DNA of 64,000 nt from Bacteroidaceae bacterium. GTDB taxonomy: Bacteria; Bacteroidota; Bacteroidia; Bacteroidales; Bacteroidaceae. The notes beneath the pieces are model-generated. The model had not been told where the DNA came from and searched no databases. It saw only the letters and a program-made list of their open reading frames with translations. The position numbers and the translations under genes were made by a program. Below, piece after piece: positions 24,700 through 32,246 of the stretch (the stretch's first letter is position 1; each line of letters begins with the position of its first letter). The stretch covers positions 84,287 through 148,286 of the forward strand of contig JAKSJB010000003.1 in NCBI GenBank assembly GCA_024398475.1, given 5' to 3'.

Positions 24700-26205
24700 T
24701 TACACTTTCGACGCATCCTTGAAATTGCTTTCTGCGAATGCTTTCTTCATGTTGTCAATCTGCTTCTTGCATGACTTTGAGATACTGATAGTATTCTTCG
24801 CTTTATCGAGTAAAACAGATGAAGTCAACGTATCATTCTTTCCATCAAGATTCTTGACGAAAACGTCCTCAACAGCTTCGTTTACTACAGACTCTATGTC
24901 TGCTCCATTGAATCCATCTGTAGCTTTTAGTAGCACATTGTCTATCTTCAAGTCCTTGTGTCCGCGTTTACCCAGATGGACCTTGAATATAGCTTCACGT
25001 TCTTTTTCGTTAGGAAGGTTAACACAGAAGATTTCATCAAAACGACCTTTACGTTTCAACTCTGGTGGCAGGTTGTCTGCATTGTTGGCTGTGGCAATGA
25101 CATACACGCTGCTGGTCTTATCCTGCATCCAAGAAAGGAAATAACCGAACATACGTGTCATAATATCATTATTGCCTCCTACACCAGAAAATGCCTTTTC
25201 TATCTCATCAATCCAAAGCACACAAGGTGCAGCAGCCTCAGCAATCTTTATGGCATGGCGAAGGTTTGCCTCACTCTCGCCAACATACTTACCCATCATG
25301 CTGCCCATATCCATCTTTAATAATGGAGTGTCAAACAGGGCTGCTGATGCTTTTGCACAGAGAGATTTACCACAGCCTGGCATACCGATGATGAATACGC
25401 CCTTTGGAACAGTAACGTGGGCATTTTGTGCTTCTGGCAGATGTTGCAGGACTTTTGCCTTAATCTTCAGATAGTTCTTCAAAGTATCCAATCCGCCAAT
25501 GCTATCAAGACTCTCCGGAGTATCAATGAGTTCAAGAACACCAGAGTTCTTTACCATCTGCTTCTTATGGCGATTGATCATCTCACGGTCTTCTGCACTC
25601 AATGTACCATTGCTTGACATCGCCATATCAAGCATACGGTCAATTTCAAATGCGGTCAAACCTTTCAGTGATGGCATCAGTTTCTGGCGGTCATCATCGT
25701 TGAAACTATCATATCCGTTTACCTCAACATGCTCGTCAATCAGACTATTTATCTCGTCCTCATCAGGGTAGCCCATATCAAGAAATGAAACGAACTGCTT
25801 CAGTTCAGTAGGGACTTTCTGAACACTTGACACAATAATAACTGTGGTGTTGTATGTTGGATCGTAAAGCCTGCGGAGAGCCATCAACTGCAATACGGTC
25901 TTTATCTCTGTTGTATCGATGATATCTTGAATATCACGTAGAACGATGTAGCGGTCATTAGTGAAGAACTCATCAAGATAAATATCTCTCAAAAATGCAT
26001 CCAAAGGCAGTAGTTCTTCACCCTGTGGCTCTTTCGTAGAAAAGTTTGTACGTCCCGTAATAGGATTCCATTCTATAATCCTGCTACTTCCAACAACCTT
26101 GTTGATGACGTCATCAACACGAACGAAGTCATAGGCATGTATATAGATGATAGGCGTATTCACGTCTATCATCTTCTGAAAATCTAATTGTACTCTTGCG
26201 CTCAT
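24700..26205 (-). CDS. Ycf46-like AAA+ ATPase
   Basis: 501 residues. Residues 1-220 form a degenerate AAA-like module (TPIIYIHAYDFVRVDDVI, YIVLRDIQDIID, TVIIVSSVQKVP); the active AAA+ domain follows SLDSIGGLDTLKNYLK and has Walker A GMPGCGKS (274-281), Walker B VLWIDE (329-334), sensor 1 ATANN (371-375) and arginine-finger KRKGRFDE. This two-part layout is that of the cyanobacterial/plastid Ycf46 family, whose role is poorly known. It should remodel a protein partner using ATP. Its ATG overlaps the stop of the upstream gene (ATGA), tying it to the cluster. Confidence 0.85.
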   Translation of the reverse strand: MSARVQLDFQKMIDVNTPIIYIHAYDFVRVDDVINKVVGSSRIIEWNPITGRTNFSTKEPQGEELLPLDAFLRDIYLDEFFTNDRYIVLRDIQDIIDTTEIKTVLQLMALRRLYDPTYNTTVIIVSSVQKVPTELKQFVSFLDMGYPDEDEINSLIDEHVEVNGYDSFNDDDRQKLMPSLKGLTAFEIDRMLDMAMSSNGTLSAEDREMINRHKKQMVKNSGVLELIDTPESLDSIGGLDTLKNYLKIKAKVLQHLPEAQNAHVTVPKGVFIIGMPGCGKSLCAKASAALFDTPLLKMDMGSMMGKYVGESEANLRHAIKIAEAAAPCVLWIDEIEKAFSGVGGNNDIMTRMFGYFLSWMQDKTSSVYVIATANNADNLPPELKRKGRFDEIFCVNLPNEKEREAIFKVHLGKRGHKDLKIDNVLLKATDGFNGADIESVVNEAVEDVFVKNLDGKNDTLTSSVLLDKAKNTISISKSCKKQIDNMKKAFAESNFKDASKV

Positions 26206-27257
26206 ACTTCTATCTTGTCGTCAAAAAGGTGTTCTAGGATAAATTTTAATGTGTCTCTCAATGATAGTTTTTGAATAATATGTGAATTTACATATAAATC
26301 TGCAAGTGGACTCACATCAACATATTCTCTTAGATCATGCCATGATCCACCTATGATATTGTTTATTAGCAATATCTCTGGCATCAAAATAGAATCTTTT
26401 GCAACACTGTTTTTATAGAGTTTGAATGTTTTGTATATTTGATCCATATGAGAACCGTAACTATTTCTACAAACGATATAATAGCATTCTTCTACAAATT
26501 TAACAATAGCCTTTTCTTGATCAGTTTTTATCTTCGGCATCTTACCCCCAAGGACTTCTTCAACCCTTTTTCTTAAATTAGTACCTGTGTGGCCAATCCA
26601 TTCGTCTTCCGCAAGAATATGATTTATTATATACATCATTTTTTTCTTATCTACATTCTTGAATCTGTCGTTGGACTGTATATATTCCTGCCAAACATCC
26701 GATTCCTGAAACTCCATGGCTTGCCTTGAGCCTAACTCAATAGCTTTATCCAATACCATCTCAACTGAGCTGTGGTCTTTTATTTCAAAGTAACCTTTAG
26801 CACATGCTCGTGCAAACAAGAAAGCCAACTCGCCATCTTCTTCCCAGTGCTCATTAAAAAGAGGCAAGTAATTTATACCATCAATATTATACATCCAGGC
26901 TTGCTTGATGGCATTAATGTCATTAATTAAATCGCTGTTAAACAAACATGCAGCAGTTTCTTCTTGACCACTACGGTAGAGATATTTGACCAACTCTATT
27001 TCTGATTTGATTTTACCAAGTTCAGGGAAGAATGCTCTCAGAACCTCCATTTTATCGTTTTCAGAAGCGCATTCTATCACACCAGCCAATTCAGATTCGC
27101 CACATTGCCTAAGCCAACGAGCAAGGCTACCATTAGCAATCAATCCCATGACATCTTCAAGAGAGAAGTGCTCTTTCAAAGATGTCAAGGATGAATGCTC
27201 AATACCACCAGACGATATGCGTATGCGCACTGGACGTGCTTTGGGGATTAGTTTCAT
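26202..27257 (-). CDS. Unrecognised helical protein coupled to the AAA+ ATPase
   Basis: 351 residues from MKLIPKARPVRIRIS; an upstream in-frame Met would overlap the previous gene. Residues 7-50 carry a compact N-terminal module (IRISSGGIEHSSLTSLKEHF, then LEDVMGLIANGSLARWLRQ) of a kind I associate with Bacteroidetes Sel1/TPR-type proteins, followed by alpha-helical sequence with repeat-like spacing. No catalytic motif seen. Overlaps the AAA+ start by four bases, so the two products are probably made in fixed ratio and may be partner and motor. Confidence 0.6.
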   Translation of the reverse strand: MKLIPKARPVRIRISSGGIEHSSLTSLKEHFSLEDVMGLIANGSLARWLRQCGESELAGVIECASENDKMEVLRAFFPELGKIKSEIELVKYLYRSGQEETAACLFNSDLINDINAIKQAWMYNIDGINYLPLFNEHWEEDGELAFLFARACAKGYFEIKDHSSVEMVLDKAIELGSRQAMEFQESDVWQEYIQSNDRFKNVDKKKMMYIINHILAEDEWIGHTGTNLRKRVEEVLGGKMPKIKTDQEKAIVKFVEECYYIVCRNSYGSHMDQIYKTFKLYKNSVAKDSILMPEILLINNIIGGSWHDLREYVDVSPLADLYVNSHIIQKLSLRDTLKFILEHLFDDKIEV

Positions 27258-27261
27258 ATAT

Positions 27262-27921
27262 TTATGCGTTAAGCCAAGACAATATCTTCTTACCAACAGC
27301 CTTTACGGTATCAACAGCCTTCTTCAATATAGGTTTTGCAGCCTTTGCGACAACAGCAACACCGGCACGTACAGCAGCTTTGGCAACAGGGGCAATATAT
27401 TTCTCGCTAGCTTTTACGAATGGAACAAGAGCTGCGGTATAAGGATGCTTACTCATTGCTATACATAACTTATCTACAACAAAAGGTACCCCCTTTTCAA
27501 TTACTCTATCAGCGATACCAACAACTCTAGTTGCGACTCTATCAACTAAAGCATCTACAGCCTGATAGGCATCCATTTTACCAGTCGCAGTCTGGTAAGC
27601 GACCTTCATTCGTGTAAGGCCATCATCAACGAGTGATGCTATTTGTTCTGAAGAGTTAACCTCGAAAGGCAGAACGCCCTTGTCCTTCGCTATTGTAACT
27701 GCCGTAGCAAAAGCCTTTTTCAAAACGACTTCCTTCTTATCCCCCATAGGAAGTTCAAGGAAATCCTTAACCACCTTAAATTCCTTTATCAGAGGGACTT
27801 CTTCATTTGATAGCTCTTTACCACTGAGCAGTGTCTGCAGAGCTGTCATCTTATTCATTGCAGGGTTAGCTCTCTTTACGAAATCTCCGTAATTCTCTTT
27901 TGCAAACTTTATGATGTCCAT
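27262..27921 (-). CDS. Unrecognised protein with Ala/Lys-rich amphipathic C-terminus
   Basis: 219 residues. The first 110 residues are ordinary soluble helices; from about residue 125 the sequence turns into long amphipathic Ala/Val/Lys stretches (AVDALVDRVATRVVGIADRV, AVRAGVAVVAKAAKPILKKA) with no clear transmembrane segment. Such helices often bind membranes or form bundles. Starts 3 bp after the 119-residue gene and ends 4 bp before the next, so it is a firm member of the operon. Family unknown. Confidence 0.55.
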   Translation of the reverse strand: MDIIKFAKENYGDFVKRANPAMNKMTALQTLLSGKELSNEEVPLIKEFKVVKDFLELPMGDKKEVVLKKAFATAVTIAKDKGVLPFEVNSSEQIASLVDDGLTRMKVAYQTATGKMDAYQAVDALVDRVATRVVGIADRVIEKGVPFVVDKLCIAMSKHPYTAALVPFVKASEKYIAPVAKAAVRAGVAVVAKAAKPILKKAVDTVKAVGKKILSWLNA

Positions 27922-27924
27922 AGC

Positions 27925-28284
27925 TTATTCGTTTTCAAGGTTAGCTTCTTCAACTTCACTCTCCACATGCTGTTCCATTGATTCAACAATAGCTGTAGCA
28001 ACAGCATCTTTCTCATCCTGAGTACATCCTTCAGTCATACGTTCTATTTCTTGTACGAGCCACTGATCACGAGTCAACCCCTCTTTACGAGCATCTGCAA
28101 GAGAGTGACCTAACTCTGTAAACTTATCAAGACAAGCAAAGGTATCATCAATAGTTGCCTTTGCTTCTTCTGATGATTTATACTTTTCTGTCTGAACATC
28201 TACCAGCTTATTGATGTCCATATCAGGATTCTGTTCCAGCACCTCCAATGTAGAAGTGAGGATGTCTTCAAATGTTTCGTTCAT
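27925..28284 (-). CDS. Small acidic hypothetical protein of AAA+ operon
   Basis: 119 residues, strongly acidic C-terminus (HVESEVEEANLENE). All-helical by composition, with no motif recognised. Starts 6 bp after the last codon of the Sel1-like reading frame (counting its in-frame extension) and ends 3 bp before the next gene. It could be an adaptor or chaperone-like partner for the basic amphipathic protein that follows, but that is only suggested by their opposite charges. Confidence 0.5.
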   Translation of the reverse strand: MNETFEDILTSTLEVLEQNPDMDINKLVDVQTEKYKSSEEAKATIDDTFACLDKFTELGHSLADARKEGLTRDQWLVQEIERMTEGCTQDEKDAVATAIVESMEQHVESEVEEANLENE

Positions 28285-28290
28285 ATATTT

Positions 28291-29052
28291 TTATCTTTTA
28301 TTTTTAAGTTCTTCTAATCTTTCTTTGCAATCCGAGTCTTTGTCTTTACCCTTGAGGTACGACTGGCGAGCTTCATTTATGTTACCCATAGCCTTGTAAA
28401 TATCACCAAGGAGACGCCATTCGGAATATTCCCATTCATCGTGTCAATCATCGGTTTTTGGCAAATGTTGAAATAGTTTTATAGCTTTCTTTTCGTGAAG
28501 CAGGGCTTTGTTCAAGTCTTGGGGAACTAATTTTCCTTCCAAATACATTTCAGCAAAGCACGAATAGGCATTAGCATAACCTCTTTTGGCAGATTCGTTG
28601 TATAGTCTTATAGATTCTTCCCAATTTTGTTCTACATAATAAATGTCATCGCTGTATTCTAATCCTAACCACCCCAACTGGTATATGGTTCCCAACTGAC
28701 ACATCGCCCCAGCATGACCTAAAACAGCAGCACGTATATAATAACTAAGAGATAACCCTCCATTAAATTCCACTACTAGACCATGACCATACAACTCTGC
28801 TAAGCGAAAACAGGCTTCTGCGTCATGATTGTTTGCTGCCAGAGTAAAATACTTTACAGACATATCTTCATCAGATTTGTCTGTTTCATCAGAACGATAA
28901 GCTTTATCATCATAATAGAAGCCCAAGCTTCTCTGACTTTCAATATCACCATTATCTGCACTTCGCTTCATCTGCAGGAACTCAGATGATTGTTCATATT
29001 TTTCCCAGTTGAACTTTTTACGTTCCTCAAAGTTGTTTATACTTTTCCACAT
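28291..29052 (-). pseudogene. Sel1-repeat protein interrupted by in-frame TGA
   Basis: The first 202 codons (stop TGA at 28444-28446) encode Sel1-like repeats: SLGFYYDDKAYRSDETDKSD, AEACFRLAELYGHGLV, AGAMCQLGTIYQLGWLG, ANAYSCFAEMYLEGKLVP. Directly after the TGA the same frame stays open for 50 more codons that read like the missing last repeat (DEWEYSEWRLLGDIYKAMGN, INEARQSYLKGK), ending at 28291, 6 bp before the next ATG. So either a nonsense mutation splits the gene, or the TGA-C context allows readthrough. A truncated 202-residue product may still work. First large gene of the operon. Confidence 0.75.
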
Positions 29053-29070
29053 ATTATAATCACTAAATAA

Positions 29071-29211
29071 TTACCACATTCTCAACCAAAAATCATTGAA
29101 AATCTCACTTTCGGAATCTTCACTATCAATAGAGATTAAATCACTCATCGAATGCGTAACGAAACCACATTTGTCTGCTCGCTTTTTTATTTTCCCTAAA
29201 TTCCGCAACAC
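29071..29211 (-). CDS. Possible 46-residue ORF at head of AAA+ operon
   Basis: GTG start; the product has a basic first half (NLGKIKKRADKCGF) and an acidic second half (SIDSEDSESEIFNDFW). It ends 18 bp before the Sel1-like gene and lies 51 bp from an inverted-repeat element at 29262. It may be a leader peptide, a small operon gene, or the surviving C-terminus of a gene cut by the element. Weak evidence. Confidence 0.3.
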   Translation of the reverse strand: MLRNLGKIKKRADKCGFVTHSMSDLISIDSEDSESEIFNDFWLRMW

Positions 29212-29261
29212 TTTAATTTAACTTTATTTATAAGTTCCTGAGCAACAAAAAGTTGCCCAGG

Positions 29262-29341
29262 ATTTTGCCATGTCAGATTTTTCACTTAACTTAGTGTTGC
29301 AATTAGAAATCAAGCAAAAATCTGTATTGACATGGCAAAAT
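29262..29341. repeat. Small inverted-repeat (MITE-like) element
   Basis: Ends ATTTTGCCATGTCAGATTTTT and its near-complement AAAAATCTGTATTGACATGGCAAAAT (about 20 paired bases with a small asymmetry) around a 33-nt centre. A second hairpin, CCTGAGCAAC-AAAAA-GTTGCCCAGG, abuts it on the left (29238-29261). No ORF inside. It could be a miniature transposon or a transcribed structured element. Confidence 0.5.
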
Positions 29342-29943
29342 TACAAATAAAATCTGAGAAACTCACACCTTTTGGAGGAATTTTTTTGAAGTGTCCGATT
29401 TCTTCCCGCCTCTCTATCATGACATTTGTCCTGTATCTAACTGAAACATAACATTTTACATTGAAAACGCGCATGATTCCGTTATACTCCCCTTGAAAGT
29501 CCGTAACAGGTCAGTTATGAGTCAGTTATGAGTCAGTAACGAAACCCACTTTTCATAGGAAGTAAAATTGCACATAAAGTGGGTGGATACATTTTTGCAA
29601 TTGAGATTAAGATTTGAGATAGATATTATTCACATTCACCCCTACAGTTGCACACAGCCAACCCCTACTGTCCGCGGCATTTTACCCCACACTAAAAATC
29701 AATGAACACCTACAGTTGAAAAAAATACAGAAAATTTTACTTTTGAAATAGATATTTTGTAAATATACACTTGGGTATCTTCAAAATTTGTAACTTCTAC
29801 ATATAAGTTTATCCATTCAACCATTCTTCTTACTTTTACGCCCTACACCGTCTCTATTGATAATACTGTATCTCTCTTTGCAGTATGTTCTATCCAGGAA
29901 CTAACTCAGTTTTTCCCTTGTTGTTCCTCCGTACCAAAGTCGT

Positions 29944-30016
29944 ACCAAACTCGAAGCAAATTCGAACTGACTCCGCTATTTTATCGACTTTGGTTCGAAT
30001 TTGCATCGAGTTTGCT
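29944..30016. repeat. Long imperfect hairpin
   Basis: Two 24-nt arms (29944-29967 and 29993-30016) pair at 22 of 24 positions around a 25-nt loop; core arm sequence AAACTCG-GCAAATTCGAAC. The loop contains CGACTTTGG, which can also pair with CCAAAGTCG at 29934-29942, so two alternative folds exist. Confidence 0.65.
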
Positions 30017-30082
30017 ACCAATCAGTAATGGACTTACAGGTTAGTGACAAGAATGGTATAACCTTAAAAGAATCCGGAATAA

Positions 30083-30254
30083 CTATACATCTATACATTC
30101 AAATGCCTGAAACTGCCTATCAGTAAGGGTTTCGACATGATGTATAGTTAATGTATAGTGATGTATAGTTGATGTAATGTGATAAACACTATACATCGTC
30201 TGAAAGTGCGGTCAATAAAGGGTTTTAAGGGTGTTGATGTATAGATGTATAGTT
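30083..30254. repeat. Two tandem copies of a CTATACAT/ATGTATAG-bounded element
   Basis: About nine copies of the octamer CTATACAT or its complement, arranged as inverted borders around two related interiors (CTGAAACTGCCTATCAGTAA and CTGAAAGTGCGGTCAATAAA, each followed by GGGTTT). Each copy could fold on itself. Spacing between adjacent octamers is 9-11 bp, one helical turn, as in iterons. Confidence 0.65.
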
Positions 30255-30269
30255 TTTGCTTGAAATTTG

Positions 30270-30286
30270 TTCGTACGCAACATCGC
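30270..30286 (+). repeat. 17-bp direct repeat, left copy
   Basis: TTCGTACGCAACATCGC, repeated exactly at 32116-32132. The two copies flank the AAA_14/DUF4143 ATPase gene and its upstream array. Confidence 0.6.
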
Positions 30287-30431
30287 CACATTCCAGTTAG
30301 CAACTTACACATAGTCAAGTAAGAATGAGACAAGATTTCCGCGTGTCACTAACTGCATCAGCTGTTATAGCTGATTGGATGTATGTTTCGTTACCATAGC
30401 TTTTGGATGTAAAATGTTATATATAATGGTG

Positions 30432-31706
30432 TTAATCCTTCAAACAACCAATAGGGATTACATAGACACCGTCTTTACGTCGGAAAGCATACTGACCTAC
30501 GCCAACGATAACAGCCATAAAGGATGGGGCAGGCATTTTGTCGGTATCTATATTCTCCGCTAAAGATAACATGTTCTTAGCTCCGTCTTCAATATTCTGT
30601 TCACCTCCAAGCTTAACTTCCATGAGGGCATAACTGCCGTTACGCCTATGAAGAACAGTATCACATTCAAGTCCGCTACTATCTCTATAATGATACAGTT
30701 CACCATCCAGCGCTTCTGCATAGACACGCAAATCACGCACGACCATATCTTCAAAGAAGAATCCAAAGGACCTCAAGTCGTTAATCAAGTCTTTTGGACC
30801 TAAACCTAATATCGCCGTGCCAATACTTGGGTCAACGAAATGACGAGTATCGCCGGTTCTGATGGCAGCCTTGCTTCGTATGTTTGGATTCCATGCAGCA
30901 AGATCTTCTATTACGAAAAGTTTCTTCAGAGCTTTGATATAATCAGCTACAGTATCTTCATCCAATGTGTTGGCATCGTTGGAAAGCATATCTTTTCGAA
31001 TGGTGCTATATGAAACCTGCTGAGATATGTTTCTAGCATAAGAACGCAGAAGTAATTTTGCACGTTCTGCACTACGTTTCACTTTGTCAACACGCTGTAT
31101 GTCCTTTTGAATGACGGAATCTACATAATCAAAAGCCTGGTCGAGTGCAACTTTCTTCGATATAATTGTAGCCCATGGCCATCCTCCACGACAGGTAAGA
31201 TAAGCAATATCTTCTATGTTCAAGTCGTTTTGCTGGACATCAATAGTCTTACCATCAAATAAGTCCTTCAAGCTTACGGTTCCATTTGACTCCCCGGACT
31301 CATACAAACTCATTGGACGCATTTTGATTGTAGCGAACCTACCTGTGCCACTATGAACAGTCTCATCTGCTTCAGGAAGAACTGACGATCCTGTAAGAAT
31401 AAACTGTGAAGGTTCACCACGTCTATCTACTTCACTACGTATCGAATCCCATATAGGAGGAAGAGCCTGCCATTCATCAATCAACCTTGGAGTATCACCT
31501 TCCAAGAGAGTTTTGGGACTTATCTCAATTAGTTCTAAACTCTGTTTCAATACCGCATAATCACCTAAGTCAAGAACACTCTTGGCAAGTTGTTTGGCGG
31601 TTGTTGTCTTGCCACACCATTTGGGACCTTCTATCAATGCGGCTCCCTTACTCTGAACCTTTCGTTCAAGAATTCTATCTGCTATTCGTTGTTTGTACTT
31701 TGCCAT
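30432..31706 (-). CDS. AAA_14/DUF4143 ATP-binding protein
   Basis: 424 residues. The N-terminal P-loop domain has Walker A EGPKWCGKTTTA (about 26-37), Walker B PRLIDEWQ (73-80) and sensor LTGSSVLP. The C-terminal DUF4143 part contains GLECDTVL and ALMEVKLG, the D...ExK pattern of a PD-(D/E)xK nuclease-like fold. The family is widespread in Bacteroidales, usually as single genes, and its function is unclear; regulatory, defence or mobile-element roles have been suggested. Here it stands alone, with a promoter-like TACTTTTG 19 bp upstream and a five-copy 23-bp repeat array beyond it. Confidence 0.9.
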   Translation of the reverse strand: MAKYKQRIADRILERKVQSKGAALIEGPKWCGKTTTAKQLAKSVLDLGDYAVLKQSLELIEISPKTLLEGDTPRLIDEWQALPPIWDSIRSEVDRRGEPSQFILTGSSVLPEADETVHSGTGRFATIKMRPMSLYESGESNGTVSLKDLFDGKTIDVQQNDLNIEDIAYLTCRGGWPWATIISKKVALDQAFDYVDSVIQKDIQRVDKVKRSAERAKLLLRSYARNISQQVSYSTIRKDMLSNDANTLDEDTVADYIKALKKLFVIEDLAAWNPNIRSKAAIRTGDTRHFVDPSIGTAILGLGPKDLINDLRSFGFFFEDMVVRDLRVYAEALDGELYHYRDSSGLECDTVLHRRNGSYALMEVKLGGEQNIEDGAKNMLSLAENIDTDKMPAPSFMAVIVGVGQYAFRRKDGVYVIPIGCLKD

Positions 31707-31724
31707 AACATTCTATTTTGAGTG

Positions 31725-31732
31725 CAAAAGTA
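31725..31732 (-). promoter_or_regulatory. Probable -7 box of the AAA_14 ATPase gene
   Basis: TACTTTTG on the reverse strand, 19 bp before the ATG, fits TAnnTTTG. The expected TTG about 19 bp upstream is not clear, suggesting dependence on a factor such as one binding the adjacent 23-bp repeats. Confidence 0.5.
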
Positions 31733-31770
31733 CTGTTTTTATTTCACTCCACCATATTTTTTGAGAAATT

Positions 31771-31882
31771 TTCGGTTATTTGACGAGAATTTGTTCGGTT
31801 GTTTGACGAGAATTTGTTCGGTTGTTTGTGATTATTATATTCGGTTATTTACAATAAATACGTTCGGTTGTTTGAGATTCTG
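31771..31882. repeat. Five direct repeats TTCGGTTRTTTG at 23-bp period (operator-like)
   Basis: TTCGGTT(A/G)TTT begins at 31771, 31794, 31817, 31840 and 31863, exactly 23 bp apart each time. The first two units also share GACGAGAATTTG; the last three keep only the core. The array lies about 40-150 bp upstream of the -7 box of the ATPase gene. The exact phasing over two helical turns points to cooperative protein binding on one DNA face. Confidence 0.85.
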
Positions 31883-31901
31883 AAAAACCTAAAATGGTTT
31901 G

Positions 31902-32104
31902 AACCCAAATCGGTCATTAGGCTGTCAAGTGCTGACAAGCCTTCTTTTTGTCATCTGTACTATCGCTTCCCGGTTACAATGGAACGTGCCCTCAAACCAG
32001 CAATACATCTGTTCAAAAACTCCTTTGTCGGCATAAACGCCGAGTCGTTGCAAACCTCATGGCATTCAGTCATTCGGTCATAACGCTAATGAACGATTTG
32101 GGTT
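31902..32104. repeat. 203-bp segment with 19-bp inverted ends
   Basis: Ends AACCCAAATCGGTCATTAG (31902-31920) and CTAATGAACGATTTGGGTT (32086-32104) are complementary at 18 of 19 positions. No ORF of note inside. Together with the 23-bp array and the 17-bp repeat this fills the 540-bp gap between the ATPase and the outer-membrane receptor gene. Confidence 0.55.
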
Positions 32105-32115
32105 TAAGTATGTAT

Positions 32116-32132
32116 TTCGTACGCAACATCGC
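32116..32132 (+). repeat. 17-bp direct repeat, right copy
   Basis: Exact copy of TTCGTACGCAACATCGC at 30270-30286; the similarity extends a few bases further (GC-C/T-ACA). Confidence 0.6.
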
Positions 32133-32140
32133 TACAAAAC

Positions 32141-32179
32141 AATGCCATCCTCGGGATTCACATCCGGAGAGATGGCATT
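32141..32179 (-). terminator. Hairpin terminator after the outer-membrane receptor gene
   Basis: Arms AATGCCATC and GATGGCATT with a further inner stem (CTCCGGAT/ATCCCGAG), followed on the reverse strand by GTTTTG. It lies about 70 bp after the stop of the receptor gene. Confidence 0.65.
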
Positions 32180-32246
32180 TCCACGTTCAATCAAACATTA
32201 ATAATTACCAAAATAGGTGGCTCAAACATTTTTATTTACCAATTTA

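Larger units (their letters stand above)
29053..30431. other. 1.4-kb non-coding region with hairpins and iteron-like repeats
   Basis: No convincing gene except the 46-codon frame at its left end. Contents, left to right: an 80-bp inverted-repeat element (29262-29341); direct repeats of CAGTTATGAGT (29511-29540); repeated CCTACAGTTG motifs (about 29640 and 29705); a 24-bp-arm hairpin (29944-30016); two imperfect copies of an element bounded by CTATACAT/ATGTATAG (30083-30254); and the first copy of a 17-bp direct repeat (30270-30286). The block from 29448 to 30420 is bounded by 14-bp inverted repeats ATAACATTTTACAT/ATGTAAAATGTTAT. The region separates two ATPase loci of the island. Confidence 0.6.

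Noticed and set aside
31771..31882. CRISPR array
   Set aside because: Only about 11-12 bp are conserved per 23-bp unit, too short for repeat plus spacer, and no cas genes are present.
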